This document shows, piece by piece, positions 1-7,639 of a DNA stretch of 10,848 bases (position 1 is its first letter; each line of letters starts with the position of its first letter). The stretch spans positions 1 through 10,848 of the forward strand of contig JADHOK010000044.1 of the NCBI GenBank assembly GCA_016779015.1, read 5' to 3'. The notes beneath the pieces are model-generated. The model ran no database searches and was not told the origin of the DNA. It saw only the letters and a program-made list of their open reading frames with translations. The stretch comes from PS1 clade bacterium (GTDB lineage: Bacteria > Pseudomonadota > Alphaproteobacteria > RS24). Made by a program: the position numbers and the translations under genes.

Positions 1-169
1 CCAGCTTGCGATAGATGCGCGGACGCGCCGGAGCGCTCTCGCTGGAGCCGGGCTGCACCTCGCCGTGTTCGACCTGCGACACCACCCCCCAAGGCAGCAC
101 CATGAACAGTGTTAAAAACCAGATAATGCCGTAAATCGCACAGCCGAAAATAAAACTGATTTGTATCAT
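1..169 (-). CDS. DUF1467 family small membrane protein (N-terminal part, truncated by window edge)
   Basis: The first 56 codons are visible and the 3' end lies beyond the left edge. Residues 4-28 form one hydrophobic membrane segment containing IIWFLTLFMVLPWGV. A hydrophilic stretch follows with VEHGEVQPGS and APARPRIYRKL. This pattern (Trp/Leu-rich helix, LPxGV, then a GEV.PG and APARPR..RK stretch) is what I recognise from DUF1467, a family of about 90 residues found in Alphaproteobacteria. Its function is unknown and it often sits near proS. The ATG at 169-167 is chosen because a strong Shine-Dalgarno (GAGGGAGG, 178-185) lies 8 nt upstream. The gene follows the RNase J stop by 24 nt, the longest spacer in the window, and probably shares its transcript. 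The family assignment is by pattern recall, not by search. Confidence 0.75.
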   Translation of the reverse strand, partial: MIQISFIFGCAIYGIIWFLTLFMVLPWGVVSQVEHGEVQPGSSESAPARPRIYRKL

Positions 170-177
170 CCCTATGA

Positions 178-185
178 CCTCCCTC
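178..185 (-). promoter_or_regulatory. Shine-Dalgarno of the DUF1467 gene
   Basis: GAGGGAGG on the minus strand sits 8 nt before the ATG at 169. It occupies the 24-nt gap after the RNase J stop codon. It is the only recognisable element in that gap and fixes the DUF1467 start. Confidence 0.7.
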
Positions 186-193
186 TTTGCTAC

Positions 194-1873
194 CTAAACG
201 CTAACGAAACTTACCACGACCATCGGCTTTTTGCCCCAACGGCGCGACAATTCACCGCGCACCGCCGTGCTGATATTCTGCTCGGCGCGTTCCGGCGTCA
301 GCTTGCCATTGGAAGGAATGGCGCGCTCCACAGCGTCGAGCACCCAGTCGGTCAGCTTCACCATGCCGTCATCCAGAGGCGTGCCGGCTAACTCGACCTC
401 CACCTGCCCGGCCAGTCGATTGGCGGCGTCCACAGGCACGGCGACAAAGACAATGCCATTATAGGCAATCTTGCGCCGCTCCTTGACCGCCGGTGATTGC
501 TGGTCGGTCATAATCGACCCATCGAGATAAAGCCGTCCGCTTGGCACCATATCGATAATCTCGGTCGGCCCCGGCGCCAAACGCACAATGTCGCCATTAT
601 GCACGCGGCACGGTTCCTCGACGCCAAGCTCCGCCGCCAGCGCCGCATGGGCAATCAGATGGCGGTGTTCGCCATGCACCGGAATGGCGGCGCGCGGTCG
701 CGCCCATTTATACATATCGGCCAGCTCGTCGCGGCACGGATGGCCGGAGACATGAATATCAGAACCATTGGGTGAGATAATCTCGACATCGATTTGCGCC
801 AATTGGTTTTGCAGCGCCAGAATTTCGGTCTCATTGCCCGGTATCATTTTCGACGAGAAAATAACCCGGTCCCCCGCTTCCAGTGTCAGATGCGGATGCC
901 GCCCATTGGCCATACGCCCCAAAGCGGCATTGCTCTCGCCCTGGCTGCCGGTACAACAAATCAGCACTTTCTCAGGCGGCAAATAACCGGCATCGCTCTC
1001 ATCGACCAATTCGGGGAATTGCGTCAGATATCCGGTCTCGCGCGCTGCTTGATAGATTTTGTGCATGCCGCGACCGGCCAAACACAAATGCCTTCCGCTT
1101 TTCATCGCGGCGGCGGCGATGCTGGTCAGCCGCGCCACATTGGAGGCGAATGTGGTGATGACAACACGGCCCGTGCTTTCGGCCACCACCTCTTCAAGCA
1201 TGCGGCCGACATCGGCCTCGGAACCTGAGCGCCCGGGCGTCAGCACATTGGTGCTGTCGCAAATTATCGCGTCAATGCCCGCATCGCCCAGCGCTTTCAG
1301 ACGCTCGACCTCGGTCAGCTTGCCGATAACCGGATCGGGGTCGATCTTCCAGTCGCCGGTGTGCAGAATACGCCCGCCTTCGACCTCAATAGCCAGCGCG
1401 CTCGGCTCGGCAATCGAATGGGTGAGGCAGATATAATCAATGGAGAACGGCCCGATTTCGAGATGCGCGTCGGGTTCGATGATATGCAGCGGCACTTCTT
1501 CCAGCAGCCCTGCCTCGGCCAGCTTGCCGCGCACCAAAGCGGCGGTGAACGGCGTCGCATAAACCGGGCATTTGAGGCGCGGCCATAAATGCGCCACCGC
1601 GCCGATATGATCTTCGTGACCATGCGTCAGCAGCAGGCCAAGCAGGTTCTTACGGCGCTTTTCGATAAACGCGATATCGGGCGTGATGACGTCGATGCCG
1701 GGGTCGCTATGGCGGCCAAAAGTGACCCCCAGATCGACCATAATCCACTGCCCGCCGGTTTTCGAAAGGGCAGCGCCCGGGCCATAGCCGTAGAGATTGC
1801 AATTCATTCCAATCTCACCGGTGCCCCCGAGCGGCAGAAATACCAATTCATTATCGTTTTTATGGCTCATCAT
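194..1873 (-). CDS. rnj: Ribonuclease J (beta-CASP metallo-beta-lactamase RNase)
   Basis: This 559-residue protein has the usual RNase J length. RNase J is a zinc-dependent endo- and 5'-3' exoribonuclease that acts in mRNA decay and rRNA maturation in the cytoplasm. The N-terminal metallo-beta-lactamase domain opens with LPLGGTGEIGMN (13-24). It carries the motif THGHEDH (83-89), H152 and HTGD (171-174). The beta-CASP insert follows DSTN (206-209) and includes TGSQGE (308-313). HVSGH (374-378) and PVHGEHRH (398-405) complete the metal and catalytic set. Residues from about 455 form the C-terminal domain. The gene overlaps birA by 4 nt (ATGA). Two adjacent ATGs (1873 and 1870) are both possible starts; GGAAAG at 1877-1882 lies 3 or 6 nt upstream, so the second may be preferred. 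The stop is TAG. Assignment to RNase J rather than another beta-CASP enzyme is firm from length and motifs. Confidence 0.95.
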   Translation of the reverse strand: MMSHKNDNELVFLPLGGTGEIGMNCNLYGYGPGAALSKTGGQWIMVDLGVTFGRHSDPGIDVITPDIAFIEKRRKNLLGLLLTHGHEDHIGAVAHLWPRLKCPVYATPFTAALVRGKLAEAGLLEEVPLHIIEPDAHLEIGPFSIDYICLTHSIAEPSALAIEVEGGRILHTGDWKIDPDPVIGKLTEVERLKALGDAGIDAIICDSTNVLTPGRSGSEADVGRMLEEVVAESTGRVVITTFASNVARLTSIAAAAMKSGRHLCLAGRGMHKIYQAARETGYLTQFPELVDESDAGYLPPEKVLICCTGSQGESNAALGRMANGRHPHLTLEAGDRVIFSSKMIPGNETEILALQNQLAQIDVEIISPNGSDIHVSGHPCRDELADMYKWARPRAAIPVHGEHRHLIAHAALAAELGVEEPCRVHNGDIVRLAPGPTEIIDMVPSGRLYLDGSIMTDQQSPAVKERRKIAYNGIVFVAVPVDAANRLAGQVEVELAGTPLDDGMVKLTDWVLDAVERAIPSNGKLTPERAEQNISTAVRGELSRRWGKKPMVVVSFVSV

Positions 1874-2646
1874 TCGCTTTCCGGAAAAAACACATCTGCC
1901 GCGTCGATAGTATGGGTGGTGCCTTCGGCATCTTTCAACAGCAACGCCCCGCTTTCATTGATATCGAGGAAAATACCCTCAATGGCGTGATTTTCCAGTC
2001 GCGCGACAATCGGCCCACCCAGACCATGCGCCACTTGCCGCCAAGCCAACAGAATGGAAGCGAAGCCGGTGCTCTGCCATTGGCGAAAAACCGAGTCGAA
2101 AGCATTGGCGAGAATGCTCAGCGCCTCGAGATTTGAAACCGCACCCGCACCCTCGGCTTGAAGATGGGTCGCCGGATAGGGCGTATTGTCGGGATGGTGC
2201 GCCAGATTGAGGCCGAGGCCGACCGCCATCCAATCAATTTTCGCGTCGCGCATGGTGCTTTCCAGCAGAATGCCTGAGGCTTTCTTGCCATTCACCAGCA
2301 CATCATTGGGCCATTTGAGCGTGACCGAAGCGGTCTCCCCCAGCAGCGCGCGCACCGTGCTTTCGAGCGCCAGACCGGCGACAAAAGCGACCTGTCCGGC
2401 TTGTGTGGAGCTGAATTGCTGCGGCAGATAAAGCGTCGTCATCAGATTGCCGACGGGCGACTCCCAAACACGTCCGCGCCGTCCGCGCCCCGCCGTTTGC
2501 CGGTCGGCAACGATCCATGTCGGCATCGGCTCGGCTTGCGCTGCCATGCAGCGCGCTTCGTCATTGGTGCTGTCCACCTCAGTGAGATGACGGATTTGAT
2601 AGCCTTTGGGAAAACCCTGTTTGTCGCCGTGGGGCAATACACTCAC
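1870..2646 (-). CDS. birA: Biotin--[acetyl-CoA-carboxylase] ligase, monofunctional (no DNA-binding domain)
   Basis: The protein has 258 residues. It activates biotin with ATP to biotinyl-AMP and transfers biotin to a lysine of acceptor proteins such as the AccB subunit of acetyl-CoA carboxylase. Visible motifs are DSTN (25-28), the biotinyl-AMP binding loop GRGRRGR (53-59), KWPNDV (111-116), the KKASGILLE stretch (121-129; a lysine here is conserved in the family), and GLGLN (143-147). A small SH3-like C-terminal domain follows from about 210. Catalysis begins almost at the N-terminus, so the winged-helix repressor domain of E. coli BirA is absent. The start is GTG at 2646, because an in-frame TGA lies at 2664-2662 and no other start codon falls between. 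No convincing Shine-Dalgarno precedes it. GTGA overlaps the nuoN stop, which suggests termination-reinitiation coupling to nuoN. Confidence 0.93.
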   Translation of the reverse strand: MSVLPHGDKQGFPKGYQIRHLTEVDSTNDEARCMAAQAEPMPTWIVADRQTAGRGRRGRVWESPVGNLMTTLYLPQQFSSTQAGQVAFVAGLALESTVRALLGETASVTLKWPNDVLVNGKKASGILLESTMRDAKIDWMAVGLGLNLAHHPDNTPYPATHLQAEGAGAVSNLEALSILANAFDSVFRQWQSTGFASILLAWRQVAHGLGGPIVARLENHAIEGIFLDINESGALLLKDAEGTTHTIDAADVFFPESE

Positions 2647-4181
2647 CGCCCAGTCAAAGTCTCAGTCAAGGTCTCAGTCAAAGTCTCAGTCGAAGTCCCA
2701 GTCAAAGTCCCTACATCACGTGCAGCGGCGACGCCCTCACCCTGCATCAAAACTGCGCCGGCAATATCAGCCAGCTCGACCAATGGCGACGGATAGATGA
2801 AGAACAGCAGCGTAAATGCAGCCATAGCCCCGGCCAATATCGACAGCTCGCGCGGCATCGGCTCATTGACCTCATCGGCCGGCGGGTCGAGATACATGAT
2901 TTTGACAATCCGCAAATAATAATAAGCACCGACCACACTGGCCAGCACGCCGATAATCGACAGCGAATATAAGCCGGCATCAATGGCGGCGCGGAAAACG
3001 AACAGCTTACCGAAGAAACCGGCCATGGGCGGGATACCGGCCAAGGAGAACATCATCACCGCCAGACAAAACGCCATAAAGGGGCGCGTTTGGCTCAGCC
3101 CCGACAAATCGTCAATGTTTTCCACCGGCCCGCTATCGCGCCGCATGGATAAAATGCAGGCGAAAGTGCCGAGCGTCATAACGATATAGAGCGCCATATA
3201 CAAAATAACGCTGGAGACACCGGCCGCACTGGCGGCGGCGAAACCGACCAGCGCAAACCCCATATGACCAATCGAAGAATACGCCATCAGACGTTTGATA
3301 TTCTGTTGACCGATAGCGGCAAACGCACCCAGCACCATGCTGGCCACCGCCAGCAGGATGATGATTTGCTGCCATGCCACCAGCGCATCGTCAAAGCCGG
3401 TCATCATAATACGCAGGAAAATCGCCATACCGGCCAGTTTCGGTGCCGACGCCAAGAAAGCGGTGACGCTGGTCGGCGCGCCCTCATAAACATCCGGCGT
3501 CCACATATGGAAAGGTACGGCGGAGATTTTGAACGCCAGACCGGCCAGCAGAAACACCAGACCAAGCACTTGCGCCATCGGCAACTGCCCGTCTTGCGGT
3601 TGGAAAGCGGCGGCAATCTCGGCAAAATTGGTCGAGCCGGAGAAGCCGTAAATCAGCGAAGCGCCATAAAGCAACATGCCCGAGGACAGCGCGCCGAGAA
3701 CAAAATATTTCAGCCCCGCCTCGGTCGAACGCAGACTGTCGCGATTAATCGCGGCCACCACATAAAGCGCCAGACTTTGCAACTCAATGCCCATATACAG
3801 GGCGATTAAATCATTGGCCGAAATCATCATGCCCATGCCGGCGGCGGCGAGCAGCAGCAATACCGGATATTCAAAGCGCGCCAGTTTTTCGAGTTTCAAA
3901 AAGTTCTGCGACATGATGATGGCGATGCCGGTGGCGACAAAAGTCAGCACTTTCATCAGGGAGGCGAAGCTGTCCATGATAAACGCGCCGCCAAATGCTG
4001 TCGCCGGTGCGTCTGTGGCAAAGCCACCCGCCGCCGCGGCGGCCAGCGCCAATATCGCCACTGCGCCGAGGTCGACCGCGCGCGTGACGTCTTTATTGGA
4101 GAACGCCCCAATCATCAGCAGGCCCATAGCGCCGAGGAACAAAATCAATTCCGGTAAGATGAGGGTTAGATTGGTCAGCAT
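2643..4181 (-). CDS. nuoN: NADH-quinone oxidoreductase subunit N (antiporter-like membrane subunit)
   Basis: NuoN is one of three antiporter-like proton-translocating subunits of complex I. This copy has 512 residues and about 14 membrane helices; the family is usually near 480-490. The charged residues of the proton path match E. coli positions: E133 (MGIELQSLALY), K158 (GLKYF), K218 (AFKISAVPFHMW), K248 (APKLA) and K392 (GFFGK). KRLMAYSSIGHMG is at 296-308. The last helix ends near residue 478. A tail of about 30 residues follows, with a Thr-rich TLTE-type repeat (491-511) encoded by a 12-bp tandem repeat; this is not typical of the family. The ATG at 4181 is chosen because GGGGGAGG lies 8 nt upstream and nuoM ends 1 nt away. 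Upstream in-frame ATGs at 4199 and 4232 would overlap nuoM and add a non-homologous basic leader. The stop codon overlaps the birA GTG. Confidence 0.96.
   Translation of the reverse strand: MLTNLTLILPELILFLGAMGLLMIGAFSNKDVTRAVDLGAVAILALAAAAAGGFATDAPATAFGGAFIMDSFASLMKVLTFVATGIAIIMSQNFLKLEKLARFEYPVLLLLAAAGMGMMISANDLIALYMGIELQSLALYVVAAINRDSLRSTEAGLKYFVLGALSSGMLLYGASLIYGFSGSTNFAEIAAAFQPQDGQLPMAQVLGLVFLLAGLAFKISAVPFHMWTPDVYEGAPTSVTAFLASAPKLAGMAIFLRIMMTGFDDALVAWQQIIILLAVASMVLGAFAAIGQQNIKRLMAYSSIGHMGFALVGFAAASAAGVSSVILYMALYIVMTLGTFACILSMRRDSGPVENIDDLSGLSQTRPFMAFCLAVMMFSLAGIPPMAGFFGKLFVFRAAIDAGLYSLSIIGVLASVVGAYYYLRIVKIMYLDPPADEVNEPMPRELSILAGAMAAFTLLFFIYPSPLVELADIAGAVLMQGEGVAAARDVGTLTGTSTETLTETLTETLTGR
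2651..2710 (-). repeat. Tandem repeat, five 12-bp units, at the 3' end of nuoN
   Basis: Five contiguous units of plus-strand consensus cagtcaaagtct occupy 2651-2662, 2663-2674, 2675-2686, 2687-2698 and 2699-2710. Units 1 and 3 are identical. Unit 2 has one change (a to g). Unit 4 has two (a to g, final t to c). Unit 5 has one (final t to c). Read on the minus strand the array encodes Thr-Leu-Thr-Gly/Glu type tetrapeptides at the NuoN C-terminus. The period is a multiple of three, so copy changes stay in frame. Nine of the ten Thr codons are ACT, while nearby nuoN Thr codons are mostly ACC or ACG. The array ends 4 bp before the birA GTG. Confidence 0.95.
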
Positions 4182-4182
4182 C

Positions 4183-5685
4183 TTATTGGCCTCCCCCATA
4201 ATGCGCCGCCAACGCTTCTTGATAGGCCGCAATCAGCGCATCGATAGACGGCGCGGTCAGCTCCAATATCGGCATCGGCCAAAAACCGAAAAGCAATGTC
4301 GCGACAACCAAAGGCGCGATAATGAAAATCTCGCGCCGGTCCATATCGGCGATTTGTTGCAACCCTTCATGCTCGATCTGGCCGAAAGAGACGCGGCGAT
4401 AAAGCGACAGCGCATAAATCGCCGACAGGATGACACCGCTGGCGGCGAACATCGCCGTCCATGTGCTGACCTGAAAGGCACCCAGAATGGTCAAAAACTC
4501 GCCGACAAAACCGGACGTGCCGGGCAGACCGACATTGGCCATGGTGAACAACATAAACACCGTGGCATATATCGGCATGCGATTGGCTAGCCCGCCATAA
4601 GCGGCAATCTCGCGCGTGTGCATGCGGTCATAAACAACCCCGACGCATAAAAACAGCGCGCCCGAAATCCACCCATGCGACAGCATTTGAAACACCGCGC
4701 CCTGCACACCCTGTGTGGTGGCGGCAAAAATGCCCATGGTCACAAAGCCCATATGCGCGACCGATGAATAGGCGATGAGTTTTTTCATATCCTCCTGCGC
4801 GAAAGCCACCAGCGAGGTATAGACAATAGCAATGGCGCTCATGGCGAAGACCATAGGCGCGAACACATCAGAGGCGATGGGGAACATTGGTAGAGAGAAC
4901 CGCAAGAAACCATAGCCGCCCATTTTCAACAACACGCCAGCCAGAATGACCGAGCCTGCTGTCGGCGCTTCCACATGCGCGTCGGGCAGCCATGTATGCA
5001 CCGGCCACATCGGCATTTTGACGGCGAAGCTGGCAAAGAAAGCGAGCCAGAGCCATGTCTGCACACCCGCCCCAAAGCCGTGCGTTTGCAGGTCGGGGAT
5101 GAAGGTCGTGCCAGCCTGCCAATACATATACAATATGGCCAGCAGCATCAGCACCGAGCCGATAAGCGTGTAGAGGAAGAATTTGAAGCTGGCATAAATC
5201 CGCCGCGCGCCGCCCCAAATGCCGATAATCAGGAACATCGGGATGAGGCCGCCTTCGAAGAACAGATAGAACAGCACAATATCCATGGCGCAGAAGACGC
5301 CGATCATCAGCGTTTCCAGCACCAGAAAAGCCAGCATATATTCGCGCACCCGCGTCTGGATGGCGTGCCAGCTGGCGAGGATACAAAGCGGCATCAGCGC
5401 CGCGGTGAGCAGCACAAACAACACCGAAATACCGTCGACGCCCATGGCGTAATCGATACCCGGCAGCAGCCATGAAGCGCGCTCGACAAATTGAAATTCA
5501 GCCGAACTGCCGTCAAAGCGACTGATCATGAACAGCGTCAGCAGCAAGGTGACGACGGTCGTCCACAAAGCTACGGCGCGTGAATTTCCGGCAATGGTTT
5601 CTTCATCACCGCGCACCATCAGGATGAACAGCGCCCCCAGCAGTGGCAGGAAGGTGATGGTCGAGAGAAGCGGCCAATCGGTCAT
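4183..5685 (-). CDS. nuoM: NADH-quinone oxidoreductase subunit M (antiporter-like membrane subunit)
   Basis: NuoM is the middle antiporter-like proton-pumping subunit of the complex I membrane arm. This copy has 500 residues (E. coli about 509) and about 14 membrane helices. Key residues seen are E144 (FFEGGLIPMF), K223 in AVKMPMWPVHTWLPDAH, H230, K254 (VLLKMGGYG), the DMKKLIAYSSVAHMG loop (299-313), and E396 (SGFVGEF). They correspond to E. coli E144, K234, K265 and E407, with a constant offset of 11 after the first. The subunit therefore looks functional. The ATG at 5685 follows the nuoL stop by 10 nt, with AGGGGGA (5691-5697) 5 nt upstream. The 3' end is 1 nt from the nuoN start, so the two are almost certainly translationally coupled. 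Codon use and composition are like the neighbours. Confidence 0.97.
   Translation of the reverse strand: MTDWPLLSTITFLPLLGALFILMVRGDEETIAGNSRAVALWTTVVTLLLTLFMISRFDGSSAEFQFVERASWLLPGIDYAMGVDGISVLFVLLTAALMPLCILASWHAIQTRVREYMLAFLVLETLMIGVFCAMDIVLFYLFFEGGLIPMFLIIGIWGGARRIYASFKFFLYTLIGSVLMLLAILYMYWQAGTTFIPDLQTHGFGAGVQTWLWLAFFASFAVKMPMWPVHTWLPDAHVEAPTAGSVILAGVLLKMGGYGFLRFSLPMFPIASDVFAPMVFAMSAIAIVYTSLVAFAQEDMKKLIAYSSVAHMGFVTMGIFAATTQGVQGAVFQMLSHGWISGALFLCVGVVYDRMHTREIAAYGGLANRMPIYATVFMLFTMANVGLPGTSGFVGEFLTILGAFQVSTWTAMFAASGVILSAIYALSLYRRVSFGQIEHEGLQQIADMDRREIFIIAPLVVATLLFGFWPMPILELTAPSIDALIAAYQEALAAHYGGGQ
4190..4197 (-). promoter_or_regulatory. Shine-Dalgarno that sets the nuoN start
   Basis: GGGGGAGG on the minus strand lies inside the last codons of nuoM, 8 nt before the ATG at 4181. 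It decides for that start over in-frame ATGs at 4199 and 4232, which would lie at or upstream of this site. Confidence 0.75.
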
Positions 5686-5690
5686 ACAAA

Positions 5691-5697
5691 TCCCCCT
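5691..5697 (-). promoter_or_regulatory. Shine-Dalgarno of nuoM
   Basis: AGGGGGA on the minus strand lies 5 nt before the nuoM ATG at 5685. It shares bases with the TAG stop of nuoL, so termination of nuoL and initiation of nuoM occur at nearly the same place. Confidence 0.65.
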
Positions 5698-7633
5698 ATT
5701 GGCCCGAAGCCAGCATCAGCCAGCTTACAAAACCGGCGACACCCAATAGCATGACAAAAGCATAGTGATAGACATAGCCGGTTTGCAGGGCGACCATGCG
5801 GCGCGTCACGCGCAGCACATTAGACGCCACGCCATCGGGGCCGAAGCCGTCAATCACATAGCCATCGCCACCTTTCCAGAACAGGCGCGCCACCCATTTG
5901 GCCGGACGGACGAAAAGGAAGTCGTAAATTTCGTCGAAATACCATTTATTGAGCAGGAATTTGTAAATCAAATCATGCTGCGCGGCGATTTCGGCCGGCC
6001 AGCCCGGGCGATAAATATACATAACCCAAGCCAGCACAAAGCCGGCAATCATCATCACCAGTGGCGACAGCACCACCCAGCCCGGCACTTTTTTCAGCTC
6101 GATGAGAATTTGGTTGTCAGGATTGGTGAAAATCGAACCGGCCCAGAAACCTGCTTGGTCGGCACCGACAAACATACCGGCAAACACCGCGCCGGCCAGC
6201 AGCGCGCCCAGCGATAGAATAATCAGCGGCACCAGCATGACGGGCGGGCTTTCATGCACATGGCTCAGCGTCTCGTTGGAGCACCGCGCCTGCCCGAAGA
6301 ACGTCATAAACATCAACCGCCAGCTATAAAACGAGGTGAAGAAGGCGGCGATAACCAGCATCACAAAGCCGAACATATGCGGTGCAGCTTGCGCGGCAAA
6401 CGCGCCCTCAATAATTGCATCTTTGGAATAATAACCTGCGGTGAGCGGAAGGCCGGTCAGCGCAATCGTGCCGATAAACATCATAAAGAAAGTCGCCGGA
6501 ATGAGTTGGCGCAAGCCGCCCATTTTGCGCATATCTTGCTCGTCACCCATGGCGTGAATCACCGAACCGGCGCCGAGGAACAAAAGCGCTTTGAAGAATG
6601 CATGGGTGAACAGATGGAACATCGCCGCCTGATACGCACCAATGCCGAGGCCGACAAACATATAACCAAGCTGCGAGCAGGTGGAATATGCAATCACCCG
6701 TTTGATATCATTTTGCACCAGCCCGACAGTGGCGGCGAAAAATGCCGTCAACCCGCCGACGATAATCACCACATTGAGCGCGGTTTGCGACAATTCAAAA
6801 AGCGGCGAACAGCGCGCCACCAAAAACACGCCTGCCGTCACCATGGTAGCAGCATGGATGAGCGCCGAAACCGGGGTCGGGCCTTCCATCGCATCGGGCA
6901 GCCATGTGTGCAGCAGGAATTGCGCCGACTTGCCCATCGCCCCCATGAACAGCAGCAGACAAATGGTGGTCAGCGTCGGCACGGTAAAGCCGAGAAAATC
7001 GAAATTGCCTCCGGCCAAGGCACCGGCTGAAGCAAACACGACATCAAATTCCAACGACCCGACCGAGAAATAAATCGCCGCCATGCCGAGAATGAGGCCG
7101 AAATCACCAACCCGGTTAACAACAAAGGCTTTAATGGCCGCGGCGTTGGCCGAGGCTTTTTTGAACCAGAAACCGATGAGCAGATAAGAGGCCAGCCCCA
7201 CCCCTTCCCAGCCAAAGAATAGCTGCAGGAAATTATCCGCCGTCACCAGCATCAACATCATGAATGTGAACAGCGACAGATAAGCGAAAAAGCGCGCGCG
7301 GTTCGGGTCGTGGCTCATATAGCCGATAGAATAGACATGCACCAAAGAAGAGACGCCGGTCACCACAACCAGCATCACCGCGGTCAGCGTGTCGATGCGC
7401 AACACCCAATCGACATCCAGACCGCCCGAAGAAATCCAGTCCAGCACCACAACTTTTTGCGTGTCGCCAAGCAGCCCGACATTGATGAGCGAAATGCACG
7501 ACAAGAGCGCCGAGATAATGAGCAGGCCGGTGGTCACATATTCGGCCCGCCGGTCGCCGATCAAACGGCCAAACAGACCGGCAATCGCTGCGCCGATGAG
7601 CGGGAAAAAGACGATGGCGTGATAGGTGCTCAT
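5696..7633 (-). CDS. nuoL: NADH-quinone oxidoreductase subunit L (distal antiporter-like subunit)
   Basis: NuoL is the distal antiporter-like subunit of complex I; its long lateral helix runs along the membrane arm. The protein has 645 residues with about 16 membrane helices. Functional residues seen are E143 (GWEGVGLASYLLIGFW), D177 (NRVGDFG), K235 (GAMGKSAQFLLHTWLPDAM), H260 (SALIHAATMVTAGVF), the NDIKRVIAYSTCSQLGYM loop (308-325), K348 (HAFFKALLFL), and K404-D405 (YYSKDAI). All have counterparts in E. coli NuoL. The C-terminal part contains NKWYFDEIYDF, typical of alphaproteobacterial NuoL, in the lateral-helix region, and a final membrane anchor ending MLASGQ. The ATG at 7633 lies 6 nt after the nuoK stop; GAAGGG (7644-7649), inside the nuoK end, serves as ribosome site. 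No anomalies were seen. Confidence 0.97.
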   Translation of the reverse strand: MSTYHAIVFFPLIGAAIAGLFGRLIGDRRAEYVTTGLLIISALLSCISLINVGLLGDTQKVVVLDWISSGGLDVDWVLRIDTLTAVMLVVVTGVSSLVHVYSIGYMSHDPNRARFFAYLSLFTFMMLMLVTADNFLQLFFGWEGVGLASYLLIGFWFKKASANAAAIKAFVVNRVGDFGLILGMAAIYFSVGSLEFDVVFASAGALAGGNFDFLGFTVPTLTTICLLLFMGAMGKSAQFLLHTWLPDAMEGPTPVSALIHAATMVTAGVFLVARCSPLFELSQTALNVVIIVGGLTAFFAATVGLVQNDIKRVIAYSTCSQLGYMFVGLGIGAYQAAMFHLFTHAFFKALLFLGAGSVIHAMGDEQDMRKMGGLRQLIPATFFMMFIGTIALTGLPLTAGYYSKDAIIEGAFAAQAAPHMFGFVMLVIAAFFTSFYSWRLMFMTFFGQARCSNETLSHVHESPPVMLVPLIILSLGALLAGAVFAGMFVGADQAGFWAGSIFTNPDNQILIELKKVPGWVVLSPLVMMIAGFVLAWVMYIYRPGWPAEIAAQHDLIYKFLLNKWYFDEIYDFLFVRPAKWVARLFWKGGDGYVIDGFGPDGVASNVLRVTRRMVALQTGYVYHYAFVMLLGVAGFVSWLMLASGQ

Positions 7634-7639
7634 GAGCGA

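Noticed and set aside
170..193. Possible terminator in the longest intergenic gap
   Set aside because: The 24 nt hold only the ribosome site of the DUF1467 gene. No stem-loop with a T run is present.
2478..2496. Short direct repeat of gtccgcgcc in birA
   Set aside because: It encodes the conserved GRGRRGR loop of biotin ligase, so the repetition follows from protein constraint.
4030..4041. Perfect 12-bp palindrome ccgccgcggcgg
   Set aside because: It lies in a run of alanine codons in a NuoN membrane helix, so low-complexity coding sequence explains it. There is no sign of a terminator or operator.
4182..4232. Upstream ATGs for nuoN at 4232 and 4199
   Set aside because: They would overlap nuoM and add a basic leader. 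The ATG at 4181 has a good Shine-Dalgarno 8 nt upstream and matches the family N-terminus.
3787..4590. Plus-strand open frame (267 codons) across the nuoN/nuoM junction
   Set aside because: It is antisense to two well-supported genes, has no domain and no ribosome site worth noting, and is a composition shadow.
4868..5473. Minus-strand 201-codon open frame inside nuoM in another frame
   Set aside because: NuoM is intact in its own frame with all key residues. The alternative product has no family resemblance and arises from codon bias.
6254..7030. Long plus-strand open frame (258 codons) opposite nuoL
   Set aside because: It is wholly antisense to a strongly conserved gene. Its product is rich in His, Arg, Gln and Gly with no recognisable domain, as expected from the opposite strand of a GC-rich membrane protein gene.
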